Assembly (NCBI RefSeq): GCF_004168365.1
Contig: NZ_CP035704.1
Location: 682,001-746,000 of the forward strand
Source: Pseudolysobacter antarcticus
GTDB taxonomy: Bacteria; Pseudomonadota; Gammaproteobacteria; Xanthomonadales; Rhodanobacteraceae
Reading direction: 5' to 3'
Length of the DNA: 64,000 nucleotides
Shown: positions 9,350-18,588 of the stretch, one piece after another
How positions within the stretch are numbered: position 1 is the stretch's first letter
Layout: every line of letters begins with the position of its first letter
The notes under the pieces: model-generated
Databases searched by the model: none
Told to the model about the DNA's origin: nothing
What the model saw: only the letters and a program-made list of their open reading frames with translations
Translations under genes and position numbers: made by a program

Positions 9350-10543
9350 TCACTCGAAGCCATCGACGAACACACTGTCGAGCTCCATCTCCACCGCGCC
9401 GATGTCGCAAAAATTGCCGTTGGGGCGTGGCACGCCGCGCTGGTCCGTTCCAGTGCAGTCAGCGGTGTTGACCAGCACCGCGTCGATCGCCGGACTACCG
9501 ATGGGAAGCAGCCGGGTCTGCGTCGGCCCGCCGTTCTGCGCCAGTGGGTCAAGGGTCAGATTCGAATGATTGCCGTCGTTCAAGGGTGCCGAATTGGGCA
9601 CACATGTGCCGTCGGTGCCGAGATTGTCGCCGGTCGACGCCAATGCGCCGCCGCCGCAGCTGCCGGCGATGATAGAGCGGCTGATCGATACCGCCCCGTA
9701 GCGGAAAATGGCATTCGAGGCGGTGCTGGTTGCCGCGGTATTGTCGATGATCGTGCTGCCGGCGATCGTCAGCACAGCTATGGTGTGGTTGTGGATCGCG
9801 CCGCCCGAACCGTTGGCGGAATTGCCACTGAGCGTGCTGTTCGTCAGGGTCAGCACGCCATTGTTGCGGATCGCGCCGCCGGCCCCGCCGAAAGTGTCAG
9901 ACGATTGGTTGCCGGAAAAGGTGCTCGCATTCACCGCCATGTTTCCGTTGTTGGCGATGGCGCCACCGTTTTTCGACTGGTTATCAACGAACGTGCAGCG
10001 ATCGATAACGGCGTTGTTGACGTTGTAAATCGCGCCGCCGTTGGCGTTGGAGGCAGGGGACCGGTTACCCTGGAATATGCTATCGCTCACCGCGAGCTTC
10101 GCCGTGTTGAGGATAGCGCCGCCAGTTAGGTTGTCCTGAAACGCGACGTAGCTCAGCGTCAGCACGCCAGCGTTTCTGATGCCCCGACTGTTGCGGATGC
10201 CCAGCTGGCTGATGTCGACGGTCGCACCTGCCAGCACGTTGAAGATCGTCGTGTCACTGCTCATACCATCCAGCCACAGGTCGTCGGGGCCGGGGCCCAC
10301 GATTGTGAGACTCTTGTTGATCGTCAGCTCGCTGCCGGTGACTGGTATGACCGTTGGGTAGTTGAGGTTGAAAACGATCGTGTCGCCGGGTGCCGCATTG
10401 AGGATGACCTGTCGCAACGTCCCCACGCCGCTGTTAGCCGTGCTGCTGACCATGAGCGTGGCGGCCCACGACGGGGCGGGACTGATGCATACCAGCAGCG
10501 AGGCAAGGCAAAGCCAATTCGACCGCCAAAATGAATTTGTCAT
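9350..10543 (-). CDS. secreted parallel beta-helix protein, choice-of-anchor Q type
   Basis: The start is the ATG at 10543, preceded on the minus strand by GAAGGA. The 397-residue product has a signal peptide ending near ISPAPSWA, then many short beta-helix coils (GGAILN, GGAIYN, GGAIANN, GGAIRNN, GGAIHNH) typical of polymorphic outer-membrane-like repeat proteins. Near the C terminus is QNGGPTQTRLLPIGSPAIDA, the hallmark of choice-of-anchor Q proteins. It ends exactly with VFVDGFE, the motif shared with other secreted proteins in this window. It lies 89 bp downstream of the glycine-rich gene at 10633-12561 on the same strand, probably in one operon. A surface or adhesive role is likely; no enzyme site was recognised. 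Confidence 0.8.
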   Translation of the reverse strand: MTNSFWRSNWLCLASLLVCISPAPSWAATLMVSSTANSGVGTLRQVILNAAPGDTIVFNLNYPTVIPVTGSELTINKSLTIVGPGPDDLWLDGMSSDTTIFNVLAGATVDISQLGIRNSRGIRNAGVLTLSYVAFQDNLTGGAILNTAKLAVSDSIFQGNRSPASNANGGAIYNVNNAVIDRCTFVDNQSKNGGAIANNGNMAVNASTFSGNQSSDTFGGAGGAIRNNGVLTLTNSTLSGNSANGSGGAIHNHTIAVLTIAGSTIIDNTAATSTASNAIFRYGAVSISRSIIAGSCGGGALASTGDNLGTDGTCVPNSAPLNDGNHSNLTLDPLAQNGGPTQTRLLPIGSPAIDAVLVNTADCTGTDQRGVPRPNGNFCDIGAVEMELDSVFVDGFE

Positions 10544-10632
10544 GGGTAATCCTTCAACTGCATTTTTGGATAAAGGGAGGTTTTGATTTCTCCTGCCTTT
10601 GGGTGAACTCACGGACGCGTGCTTCGCCAGGC

Positions 10633-12561
10633 TCACTGGTAGCCGTCCCTGAAGATCACATCCGACGCCACGCCAGTCACGGTGAACACCACGGCATTGC
10701 TGACGATCGAAAAGGTGCCGGTGAGATTTTGATAGCTTGAGTCGCTGATGAAACTGAAATTGCCCGGCGCAAACGCACTGGCATTGCTGGCATGGATCAA
10801 GGTGTATGCGGTGCCGACCACGGGTGGGCTGTTGCCGATGCCGAAGTGGAAGCGGTAGGTGCCCGCTGTGCCCTTGAGGAGCGAACGACTCACCAGCAAC
10901 AGATCGCTACGGGCCCCGGTCGCTCCCAAGCGGAAATTCATCGTGCCGCCACCGTTCCAGGTGAAGGCACCAGTATTGAAGATGCCCACGCTGTCCTGAT
11001 TGCCGGGAGCGATCGTCGCGCCATTACCCAAGGTCACCGGCCCCGCCAGACTGCCAACCCCGCTGAGCGTGCCGGCCGACACCGTTGTCGCTCCCGCGTA
11101 CGTATTGAAGCCATTGAATATCAAGGTGCCGGCGCCGGTTTTGCTGACGGCGGCGCCGGTCCCGTTGCCCGGCGTGTAGCCTTGGTCGGTTCTCACGGAG
11201 GACACGCTGTCGTCGCCGATGTCGTCGGCAATGGTGTACGTGTCTTCGATATCGAACGTGGTGGGTACGCCGGACATCAGGAACAAGCCGCGGCCCGCTG
11301 CGGCACCGTTATTGGCGCCGCTACCGGCCGAGACACTGTTGCCTGCGATCCGCGCTGCGCTACCCGCGCTGCGTACCGTTACCGAGCCGCTTCGAGCGAA
11401 CACCGCGCCGCCGAACGCTGCGCCGCCGCCGCCAGGCGTGCCTTGGTTACTGTAGCCCGTGCCAGTGCCGCCGCCCACGCCACCTGCGCCGCCGCTCAGG
11501 CGACCCGGCTCGGTACTGCAACCGCTGCCACCACCGCCACCGAAACCGCCGTTGCCAGCGGCAGCAACGCAAATTCCCAGACTGGGTGATTCCCCGTTGT
11601 TGCCACCGCCGCCGCCGCCGAAGCCGCCGTTGCCGCCGTTGATACTCGTGAACAACGACGCTCCGCTGCTGCCGCCGCCAGCGCCTTCCGAACCATTGCC
11701 GCCATTCCAGAGGTAACCGCCTGCGCCGCCGCCACCATTGCTGGCTGGCCCGACGGGATAGCTAGCTGGATGGGTGAAATTGTAGCCGCCGGGCGAGCCG
11801 CCACCGACCCCGCCGAGGCCCGCGCCGCCCGGGCCGGCAAGCCGTATCCCAGTCGGCGAGATCGACCACAAACCACCGTCTCCACCGGTGCCGCCACCGC
11901 CGCCCGCAACGCCAGCACCGCCATCGCCACCGAGGCCACCTCCACCACCATAATTCTTGCCGAACGTGGGGTCGCCCACGGACGTTCCACCCACCGCGCC
12001 GTTGTCGACGAATGACACGCCGACGAGGCTCAAGCTGCCCTGGCTGAATATCGCGCCACCCAATCCGGCAGCGGCGCCGCCGCCGCCGCGATAGGCAGAC
12101 CCGCCGTTGCCGCCAATGGCACGGCCGCCGGTGAGATTGACGTTCTGCAACGTCAACGATGCATCCGTGTCGATGAAGAACAGGCGCAGGCTGGTCCCGC
12201 TGGTCGCACCGGCGGGCTGCGCCTGCAAGGTCACATCGCCCGGGTTGGTTGCGGCGATGGTGATGGACTTGCCGCTAATCGAAAACGCGGTCGGGCCGGG
12301 AAATCCGCCGTTGTTGCCCAAGTTGTGCACCGGGATGGCGACCGGGCAACCCAGAGCTGCGCAGGAAAATCCGATGGTGTCGCCATTGCCCGCTTGGCCG
12401 ATGACGTAACGCAGCGAACCGCTGGTGCCTGTGCCAGTTGCCGAATCCAGCGCGTTATTGACGGTGTAGGTGGTCGCACCGGCAGGGGCGGCGGCGAACA
12501 GCGAAACCAGGGCGGCGTTGATGAGCGCGGCCATCCTGTTGGGATGAAACGGTGTTTTCAT
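10633..12561 (-). CDS. secreted glycine-rich beta-helix protein with autotransporter-type repeat
   Basis: The 642-residue protein has a good ribosome site (GGAGGAAGATC) and a signal peptide ending near AAAPAGA. After a short beta-helix segment with GGAIFSQGSLSLVG (about 180-195) comes a low-complexity block of about 200 residues very rich in glycine (runs such as YGGGGGLGGDGG). It then has an autotransporter-associated beta-strand repeat (KTGAGTLIFNG, TYAGATTVSAGTLSG) and a C-terminal beta region ending in DVIFRDGYQ. There is no obvious outer-membrane barrel domain, so export is probably Sec plus an unidentified surface step. Length and N-terminal half match the 642-residue protein at 34334-36262, though the C-terminal modules differ. 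Confidence 0.8.
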   Translation of the reverse strand: MKTPFHPNRMAALINAALVSLFAAAPAGATTYTVNNALDSATGTGTSGSLRYVIGQAGNGDTIGFSCAALGCPVAIPVHNLGNNGGFPGPTAFSISGKSITIAATNPGDVTLQAQPAGATSGTSLRLFFIDTDASLTLQNVNLTGGRAIGGNGGSAYRGGGGAAAGLGGAIFSQGSLSLVGVSFVDNGAVGGTSVGDPTFGKNYGGGGGLGGDGGAGVAGGGGGTGGDGGLWSISPTGIRLAGPGGAGLGGVGGGSPGGYNFTHPASYPVGPASNGGGGAGGYLWNGGNGSEGAGGGSSGASLFTSINGGNGGFGGGGGGNNGESPSLGICVAAAGNGGFGGGGGSGCSTEPGRLSGGAGGVGGGTGTGYSNQGTPGGGGAAFGGAVFARSGSVTVRSAGSAARIAGNSVSAGSGANNGAAAGRGLFLMSGVPTTFDIEDTYTIADDIGDDSVSSVRTDQGYTPGNGTGAAVSKTGAGTLIFNGFNTYAGATTVSAGTLSGVGSLAGPVTLGNGATIAPGNQDSVGIFNTGAFTWNGGGTMNFRLGATGARSDLLLVSRSLLKGTAGTYRFHFGIGNSPPVVGTAYTLIHASNASAFAPGNFSFISDSSYQNLTGTFSIVSNAVVFTVTGVASDVIFRDGYQ

Positions 12562-12752
12562 GATCTTCCTCCACGTGTTGCAGTGGGCGGCATCGCCCCC
12601 TGTTCATTCGAACGACGAAACGGGCGCGGGACTGCCATCGGATGTCGATGCGCACGCGAACGAAGGATCGGGTGCTGGCGCGGCCCGAGAACTTGGCCAA
12701 GCCGTGAGGCTAGCGACCAGTTCGAGAATCGACGAGGTCCCTAGCGCCGGCC

Positions 12753-13592
12753 TCACGTCTTCGTGGCCTTCAATTCCCAGCCTGGATAGAAATGCTCGTA
12801 GAACCACGGGTAGGTTTTTTCCAGCTCGCTCTGGATTCGCGTCGGGATGTCATGCGGTGCAGGTTCGAGGATCGACATGCGTTGCGGGTGTGGGTATTTG
12901 TGCCGGTAGTGACTGTCGCTTTCGTGTGGACGCACGCGAAGGTGCTGCGGATCGAAACGGTGGGGCTCGGCGCCAATGAACGTGTAGATTTCCTGCATCG
13001 TCGCCAGCGGATCACTTATCAGGCGCTCGAAGATCACCAAGTGGATGCGTTGCTGGACGGCTCCGGGCAAGTCCTGCACAGCCTCGATCGCGTGCAGCGA
13101 GCTGCCGATTACACCTTCCTTGGAGAACAACGTATCGGCGCGACTGTAGCGATCCTGGCCGCCGGTGTGGTCGGCGAAATCGATCAGGATCGTACGCTGG
13201 TGTTGTGCCTCGATCGAGCCATAGATCTGGCCGAGGTCGCGTACGCAGATGAGCAGGCGGGCATCCGGTTGGACATGTAGCAGATAGTCGATATTGCGCA
13301 GCCAGCCGCGGTTCTTGTCGATCACCACGTCTTTGTCGCAGTGTTGGTACCAGCCGCCCATGAAACCGCGCGCAGCCGCGGTTAGCTGACCGTAGACACG
13401 TTCGAAATCGACATCGAGTTGGGCCAGGAAGAACTCATCATCACTAATCCCGTGGCGCAGACGCAGCATGGCCGAACATAACGGCGAGCTGTGTCCATCG
13501 CTGTGGATTTGTGGATGTTCGGCCAACAACTGGCAGAGCAGGGTGGAGCCGGCGCGAGGCAGGCCGGAAACACCGACGAAGCGTGGAGTCAT
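12753..13592 (-). CDS. sulfotransferase-family protein
   Basis: The 279-residue protein starts FVGVSGLPRAGSTLLCQLL, where PRAGST matches the 5'-phosphosulfate loop that binds PAPS in sulfotransferases. A second segment, LLICVRDLGQIYGS at about 114-127, fits the 3'-phosphate-binding strand and helix (Arg and Ser). Length is normal for bacterial Sulfotransfer_1/3 proteins. No signal peptide is present, so it is cytoplasmic. The acceptor is unknown; glycans, lipids or peptidyl tyrosine are all possible. It shares the strand of the two upstream beta-helix genes' cluster but is separated by 191 bp, so co-transcription is uncertain. Confidence 0.82.
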   Translation of the reverse strand: MTPRFVGVSGLPRAGSTLLCQLLAEHPQIHSDGHSSPLCSAMLRLRHGISDDEFFLAQLDVDFERVYGQLTAAARGFMGGWYQHCDKDVVIDKNRGWLRNIDYLLHVQPDARLLICVRDLGQIYGSIEAQHQRTILIDFADHTGGQDRYSRADTLFSKEGVIGSSLHAIEAVQDLPGAVQQRIHLVIFERLISDPLATMQEIYTFIGAEPHRFDPQHLRVRPHESDSHYRHKYPHPQRMSILEPAPHDIPTRIQSELEKTYPWFYEHFYPGWELKATKT

Positions 13593-13925
13593 GGCGGGAT
13601 TTCGCTAGAATCGTAAGTCGAGGCAGTCTACTCGATCCGGCCAGGAGCCTTGCTGGGCCAGCCCCCGCGACATGTCGGCGCCGAACGTGCGATACCACAT
13701 CATCCGGCGTCAGCTCGATTGCAGATATTGTTACGAGGCTCGCACGGATCATCCGGTATGCACTCTGTCTTTCTCCAGTTTTCGATGGCCGAAACCCTAG
13801 CTGGTACAGTATTGCTACGCAAGCGTCGGAAGTGTGCGGGATTCGTCAGGAATAGTCAGGAATCTATGGGCAAGCAAAATCAAATACACACGACTAAAGT
13901 CGCGCTGCAGAGCCCCTGGAAATTC
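13593..13925. other. intergenic, no gene recognised
   Basis: This stretch lies upstream of the sulfotransferase gene and left of the first 251-bp repeat. Overlapping short frames have no protein-like features. It should contain the sulfotransferase promoter on the minus strand. Nothing else was recognised. Confidence 0.4.
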
Positions 13926-14176
13926 TGTGTGGCACCGATGATGGACCGTGGTGGCGCACTTTTTTCTTTTGCAAAATCGCTCACTTAGATCGTCCCGTGC
14001 CCTCGCAGGAGCACTTGTGGATCATTGAAACGCGGAATATTGTCGTCTGCCGGAAGACCCGGCAGCAAAAAGAGAGTGGCGCAAAAGGTGGGGGGACTTG
14101 CGCTGTAAGCGGTTGGCGCAGTAGGCTTGGCTCGTGTTACGCCCGACCCCGAAAACGGTGAGTCGTAGGTGACGCA
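13926..14176 (+). repeat. 251-bp inverted repeat, copy 1
   Basis: The segment starting TGTGTGGCACCGATGATGG and ending GTCGTAGGTGACGCA recurs in reverse complement at 18066-18316 with the same length and no difference that I could see. It contains a small dyad TGCCGG/CCGGCA. Its own ends are weakly inverted (TGTGTGGCACC versus TGCGTCACC), so each copy could be a miniature element. No target duplication is clear. Confidence 0.88.
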
Positions 14177-14607
14177 AAAGTTTTATGGTGGCTGCGTCCA
14201 TAACGCAGCGATTAAAGCCCGGCCACACCACCTGCACCGGGCACGCTCTTCCAAGAGTGCGGTGGCCAGAGAGCAGCACTGCTGTTCGACTTGTACGACA
14301 GCCTAAGGGTTCTTGCCCGAACGGCGTGTGATATTACCCTCAGCTGCGCTTGTCGCCGCATTCCTAGGTCGACTGCTGTCCGACGTTTCTGTTCGATTCG
14401 TCGAAAGCCTTCCATTTACGCATGTCACTTTGCGGCCGTTTTGGCGCTTCGTGTGCGCGTGTTTTCGACAGTTTGGGCTTCCGCCCAACCCCCTGAATAA
14501 CGGCAGCCAACGCCGGTCCTGATCTTTTGCAACGGGCGAATGTGGGTATCCGATTAGTAAATTTTATAGCGACGAAAAGTGATCACTTCAGACGAAGGAA
14601 AATAGAA
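14177..14607. other. non-coding stretch inside the island
   Basis: This stretch lies between repeat copy 1 and the small gene at 14608. Several overlapping frames exist but none has a ribosome site or protein-like composition. A stem TTGGGC-TTCC-GCCCAA near 14477-14492 could form a hairpin. Confidence 0.4.
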
Positions 14608-14931
14608 ATGACAACAAAACAAGCATCCGACGAAACCGTAAATGGGAAGCATGAAATGAAAGATTCAATGGATCAAGAATATGACCCGAAAAAGTTGTAT
14701 CGGTGGGATGGCAGGGAGTTTATTGCCATTGAGACGAACGACGTCCCGAAGCTGCCAGTGACCATGGAGGCGTTGGAGGCTGTAAAGGACGTGCGTTCTG
14801 CGGTATCGAGAATCATGGCTACCCGGCCTGATCTCGCGATTGTCGCAAGCGCGATGTTGCTTGCAGCGGCGAAACAAGGAGAGATCGCCCAGTTCGTCAA
14901 AGAGTACGGCGCACGCATCTATTCGATGTAG
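14608..14931 (+). CDS. small protein of unknown function in accessory island
   Basis: The 107-residue product starts at an ATG preceded by GAAGGAAAATAGAA. It is polar and charged at the N terminus (about 1-60) and helical toward the end (LAIVASAMLLAAAKQGEIAQFVKEYG). No family was recognised. Its codon use is less GC-biased than the core genes nearby, and it lies between the inverted repeats upstream of the recombinase. That fits a passenger or accessory gene of a mobile island. Confidence 0.6.
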   Translation: MTTKQASDETVNGKHEMKDSMDQEYDPKKLYRWDGREFIAIETNDVPKLPVTMEALEAVKDVRSAVSRIMATRPDLAIVASAMLLAAAKQGEIAQFVKEYGARIYSM

Positions 14932-15255
14932 GCGTCTGCACACTGCTGCGCGTCATGGCCGCAAGGCAAGTGAGTGTCGGTCACGGTTCCCGTGATCGCG
15001 CAAGCTTCCGCAGGCGCAACCGTTGTATCCGCCGATGGCAGGTGGATGCGCTGCAACGGAGCAGTTGCATTGAAGAAATATCGGGTTTACGGAGACCCAG
15101 CCTCGTAAGAGCCTTTGTTGATTGAGGGAGCAGTTATTCGCGGGAAACCGCGGTAGGTGCTGCACGTAAACGCTAATGTTCAGCCAGGGCGCCAAAGCCC
15201 GAATCGCGCGACATGGAGAACCAAAACGTATTTCATAAACCAAGAGGTGTATGTG
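14932..15255. other. leader region of the recombinase gene
   Basis: This 324-bp stretch lies between the small gene and the recombinase. No convincing ORF is present. The region should hold the recombinase promoter. Frames upstream of 15256 are open but lack a good ribosome site. Confidence 0.4.
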
Positions 15256-16173
15256 ATGAAAACGGGATGGAAAGGCAGTCTTGCCGCGGTGCTATCGGTA
15301 CATAACGCGACAAAATTCAACGGCACCACGGCAAGTGCGGCTACGCGAGACAAGCGGTCCGATGTTCTGTTTGCAGGCTTCGAGGAACTCCGATCTCTTG
15401 GATTTCGGTTGGAAGATGTGCGCTCCTTTCGCGGCGCGCATATGAAAGCACTGGGCCAACACTGGGAGAAAAACGGCATGTCGCCGTCAACGCTGCAGGG
15501 AAGGATCTCTATCTTTCGCTTGTTTAGCGCGTGGATCGGCAAAGAGGGCATGATCGAGGCAAGTTGGAAGTATGTTGAATCGCCGGTATCTGTACAGCGC
15601 ACCAGCATAAATCGCGTCGATAAAAGTTGGACTACAAAGGGCGTCGACATTATGCAAAAGATCGCAGAGGTAGGAGAGATCGACGAACGCGTTGCGATGG
15701 CGTTGCAACTTCAGGCAGCCTTTGCTCTGCGGGCAAAGGAGGCTTACATGCTGCGCCCTCACCTCGCGGATCAAGGCTCCGTTCTCGCCATCTCGCGCGG
15801 GGCAAAGAACGGACGTCCACGGACGCTAAAGATCGAAACCGAGTTTCAGCGCGAAACTTTGGAAGAAGCGAAAGCGTTGGTGGGCGGAACGACCGAATCA
15901 ATCGGCGATCCCCATCTGACGCTCGCCCAGGTGAAGACACGCTACTACATCGTTTTACGACAAGCCGGGATCACGCGAAAGAACGGGATCACGTCCCACG
16001 GATTGCGCCATCAAGTGGCCAATGACCAATACGAACAACTGACTGGATGCGCTTCGCCGGTAAGAGGCGGAGTTAATTCAAATGCACAACTTGATCATCT
16101 TGCGCGCATGAATATTGCGGAAGATCTTGGGCATAGTCGGGAAGACATCACGACGCGTTATTTGGGGCGTTAG
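15256..16173 (+). CDS. tyrosine recombinase / integrase
   Basis: The 305-residue protein starts at the ATG at 15256, a few bases after AGAGGTG. The C-terminal catalytic domain shows the tyrosine-recombinase set: arginine in FALRAKEAYML (box I), HGLRH (box II, H-x-x-R-H) and LGHSREDITTRYLGR with the nucleophilic tyrosine five residues from the end. The N-terminal half (helices around FRGAHMKALGQHWEKNGMS) resembles the SAM-like core-binding domain of integrases found on genomic islands in Xanthomonas and Pseudomonas. It probably integrates or excises the surrounding island. No tRNA or att site was recognised next to it, and only the 251-bp inverted repeats flank it. Confidence 0.88.
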   Translation: MKTGWKGSLAAVLSVHNATKFNGTTASAATRDKRSDVLFAGFEELRSLGFRLEDVRSFRGAHMKALGQHWEKNGMSPSTLQGRISIFRLFSAWIGKEGMIEASWKYVESPVSVQRTSINRVDKSWTTKGVDIMQKIAEVGEIDERVAMALQLQAAFALRAKEAYMLRPHLADQGSVLAISRGAKNGRPRTLKIETEFQRETLEEAKALVGGTTESIGDPHLTLAQVKTRYYIVLRQAGITRKNGITSHGLRHQVANDQYEQLTGCASPVRGGVNSNAQLDHLARMNIAEDLGHSREDITTRYLGR

Positions 16174-16401
16174 CGAGTGCGACTCGAGCAGGGCGCGGGT
16201 GCCCGCGCAATCACAACCATTGTTCGGGTGGGGAATGATCAAGACACTGGAACTGTTGCGTGGACGTGTCGTTAGAGATCATCGTCGCCGATGCCAGACC
16301 GTCGGCATCGTTTCGAGCTTTTAGATGCAAGTGCATCGGTATGCCCTGATCGCATAGGTTGCCTCAGCGCCCCCTGCGTTGGTCACAGTTCGTATGTAGC
16401 C
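16174..16401. other. convergent intergenic region
   Basis: This stretch lies between the recombinase and the oppositely oriented radC-like gene. A GCGCGGG-TG-CCCGCGC dyad near 16192-16207 might act as a terminator, but it lacks a T tract. Confidence 0.35.
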
Positions 16402-16893
16402 TCAGACCCACCCGCGCTCGGCCAGTGACACCGTGCGGTTTCCACCGACGACGATGTGGTCCAAAACCCGCACGCCGACCAGTGCCAGCGCATTCTTGAG
16501 TTCCGTGGTGATGTGCTTGTCGGCTTGACTCGGATCGGCGACGCCACTGGGGTGGTTGTGGGCCAGGATGGCCGCCGCGGCGTTGTGCTTCAGTGCGGAG
16601 CGAATGACCTCGCGGCAGTGAACGCTGCACCCATCAATGGTGCCTTGGAACAGGGCTTCGACTGCGATGACGCGGTTGCGTTGGTCGAGCCACACGATGT
16701 GGAACTCCTCGTGCTCCAGATGGGCTAGGCGGGCGGTGAGGAAGGCGGCGGATTGGCTGGGTGAGCCCAAGGTGTCCAGGCGTTCGAAGCGAAGGCGCAA
16801 GATGGTCTCAGCGGCCTGGAGGATGTCGGCCTCGGTGATGCTAGTTTTGGTGGCTTTGCGGTAGGTGCCTTGCGTGTCGCGGATGAGGCTCAT
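16402..16893 (-). CDS. radC: RadC-like JAB-domain protein
   Basis: The likely start is the ATG at 16893 (163 residues); the open frame extends to 17043 but is less protein-like. It carries the JAMM/MPN metalloprotease-like motif of the RadC family: a glutamate in HEEFHIVWL, then HNHPSGVADPSQAD (H-x-H, serine and aspartate zinc-site positions). The N-terminal helix-hairpin-helix region of full-length RadC (about 220 residues) is missing or very short, as in the truncated radC copies found on integrative elements. Function is unsettled in the family; these mobile-element copies are often linked to recombinases, as here. Confidence 0.85.
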   Translation of the reverse strand: MSLIRDTQGTYRKATKTSITEADILQAAETILRLRFERLDTLGSPSQSAAFLTARLAHLEHEEFHIVWLDQRNRVIAVEALFQGTIDGCSVHCREVIRSALKHNAAAAILAHNHPSGVADPSQADKHITTELKNALALVGVRVLDHIVVGGNRTVSLAERGWV

Positions 16894-16991
16894 ATGCGTC
16901 GGTTCCCATCGACGCTGGATTGCGCCGGTGAGATCCGGTGACCCCGCCGATGGGCGTCCCGCGCACCTGCAAGGCCGCAACGCAGAGGAGG

Positions 16992-17010
16992 ACACGCCCG
17001 CAGGGCGTGT
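16992..17010 (-). other. short perfect hairpin upstream of radC
   Basis: ACACGCCC and GGGCGTGT are 8-bp perfect arms around GCA, about 100 bp upstream of the radC start on its strand. It may be an operator or mRNA leader hairpin. There is no T tract. Confidence 0.35.
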
Positions 17011-17173
17011 TGCGCTGGTCGCAGGCGGGGTTATGGTGCTCACAGATAGGCGCTATCGCGTTCGAGGGCTGCCAATTTTGATGGGTCCGATAAAGGCTCA
17101 AAGCCGTCTGAGTCTCGCTGCCTGAGACGATTGTGCTGGACGATGTGCTCTTCTGACCGAGGGGGCTGGGACC

Positions 17174-17509
17174 ATGCGCCGGGAAATACGAATGATGTTG
17201 CGGCTCTGCCGACCGGCGTTGATGGTGGCATGCGTGTCTGGCGCGGCCTTTGCGGCGGGGTGGCGGGCATCGACTCAACCCTTGCTGGAAGCTTTGGCCC
17301 CCATTTTGTTCGATGCGGGACTCGCGGGCATTGTTGGCACCGGAACGTGCCTGATGTGGGCGTTGTGGCGTTACTCTCGATGGCGTCGAGGTCGCGGGGT
17401 CGTGTGTGACTGCGATGGATTGCTCGGCGCTCAATTTGCAGGCCGGTATGGACCGTACCGACGATGCTTAGCGTGCGGCGACGCTGTTTTGCAGCACCGC
17501 TCCGGATAG
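17174..17509 (+). CDS. small membrane protein with Cys pairs
   Basis: The 111-residue product starts at an ATG 9 bases after a GGGGG site. A positively charged N terminus is followed by two hydrophobic segments (PALMVACVSGAAFAAGW; LFDAGLAGIVGTGTCLMWAL). A C-terminal part carries CDC and, about 20 residues later, CLAC, a plausible four-cysteine zinc-binding site. No family was recognised. It is probably an accessory gene of the same island. Confidence 0.5.
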   Translation: MRREIRMMLRLCRPALMVACVSGAAFAAGWRASTQPLLEALAPILFDAGLAGIVGTGTCLMWALWRYSRWRRGRGVVCDCDGLLGAQFAGRYGPYRRCLACGDAVLQHRSG

Positions 17510-18065
17510 CGAGAAATTGGCATTAGGGATTCTGGTTTTGTGATGAACTTCCGTGCGGACCATTCAACTGACGAAGCGATCGGCGGAGTACGGTGCCTTG
17601 AGTTCTTCAGGAATCGATTGCTCACCCACAAAGAATTTAGCTTGGATAGGACGCCCTGATTTTTCTTTGTGGTCGAAGTCCAGGACTTTTCGAACGAATG
17701 TAGGTGATGCCGGATCAGCTGAGCTTGGCTACAAGCAGATGGTAAATTTAAAGGCACCGTCACGCTACATGTGGGTACAACTTTCTAGCCGATCTTGACA
17801 ACGCTGTGCCATGGTCGCAACTGCACGAGGATAACGAGCCGTAGGATATCGAAGGCGCGTATCGAAGGGGACTTCGCACGGTGGGTCTGGCGCGAATGCT
17901 GCCCATCTACTTCCTGAAATATGGGAAGTTCTGCGCCTACAAACGAGGATTGATCAGACGAATCGTAGACGCGCAGCAACGACTATTTCGATGATGCGAC
18001 AAGAGGATTGTTTGAAGAGAGTTGCTGGCTGCGGCAACTAGCGCAATGAAACATTCAGCATAAGA
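17510..18065. other. non-coding stretch inside the island
   Basis: No convincing gene; short overlapping frames are unlike proteins. The stretch is AT-richer than its surroundings and may contain decayed coding sequence. Confidence 0.4.
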
Positions 18066-18316
18066 TGCGTCACCTACGACTCACCGTTTTCGGGGTCGGG
18101 CGTAACACGAGCCAAGCCTACTGCGCCAACCGCTTACAGCGCAAGTCCCCCCACCTTTTGCGCCACTCTCTTTTTGCTGCCGGGTCTTCCGGCAGACGAC
18201 AATATTCCGCGTTTCAATGATCCACAAGTGCTCCTGCGAGGGCACGGGACGATCTAAGTGAGCGATTTTGCAAAAGAAAAAAGTGCGCCACCACGGTCCA
18301 TCATCGGTGCCACACA
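18066..18316 (-). repeat. 251-bp inverted repeat, copy 2
   Basis: Reverse complement of 13926-14176. Together the two copies bracket about 3.9 kb with the recombinase and radC-like gene. Homologous recombination between the copies would invert that segment. Confidence 0.88.
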
Positions 18317-18454
18317 AAGCACCCTTGCCCCATAAGACCCTGTTCTTTCGACCGATTTTTGACTGGCTTGGCTTATCAGCTCGGGATCTCTTTTGCTCCA
18401 AAGAGCAGGTAAGAATGGCTATGCCTTTGCATGTGTGAATGGTGCCCTGGTGTT

Positions 18455-18500
18455 GCCGGCGTTCAAGCTGACATCAGGGGAAGCTCCGCACGCTGGTCAA
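18455..18500 (+). repeat. 46-bp dispersed repeat, copy A
   Basis: A 46-bp segment beginning GCCGGCGTTCAAGCTGACAT recurs at 33718-33763 in the same orientation with about three to four mismatches. Both copies lie in non-coding DNA beside accessory genes. The origin is unknown; it could be a remnant of a mobile element end. Confidence 0.7.
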
Positions 18501-18588
18501 CCCGGCGACGACGTTTCCGTCTAAAGCTCGCCGAGGGGCGTAGTCAATCTCTTCTGGATTCGCCTGAACTTTTAGTTTGGCTCTCTTG

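Noticed and set aside
9245-10129. Plus-strand frame opposite the beta-helix gene
   Set aside because: Antisense shadow; the minus strand has a signal peptide, repeats and a ribosome site.
14022-14279. Minus-strand frame through the 251-bp repeat, read as an integrase fragment
   Set aside because: The short stretch is not convincing and the same DNA is open in several frames; treated as non-coding repeat.
14281-14310. A possible tRNA T-arm (GTTCGA)
   Set aside because: No acceptor stem, anticodon arm or CCA-adjacent stem can be folded around it.
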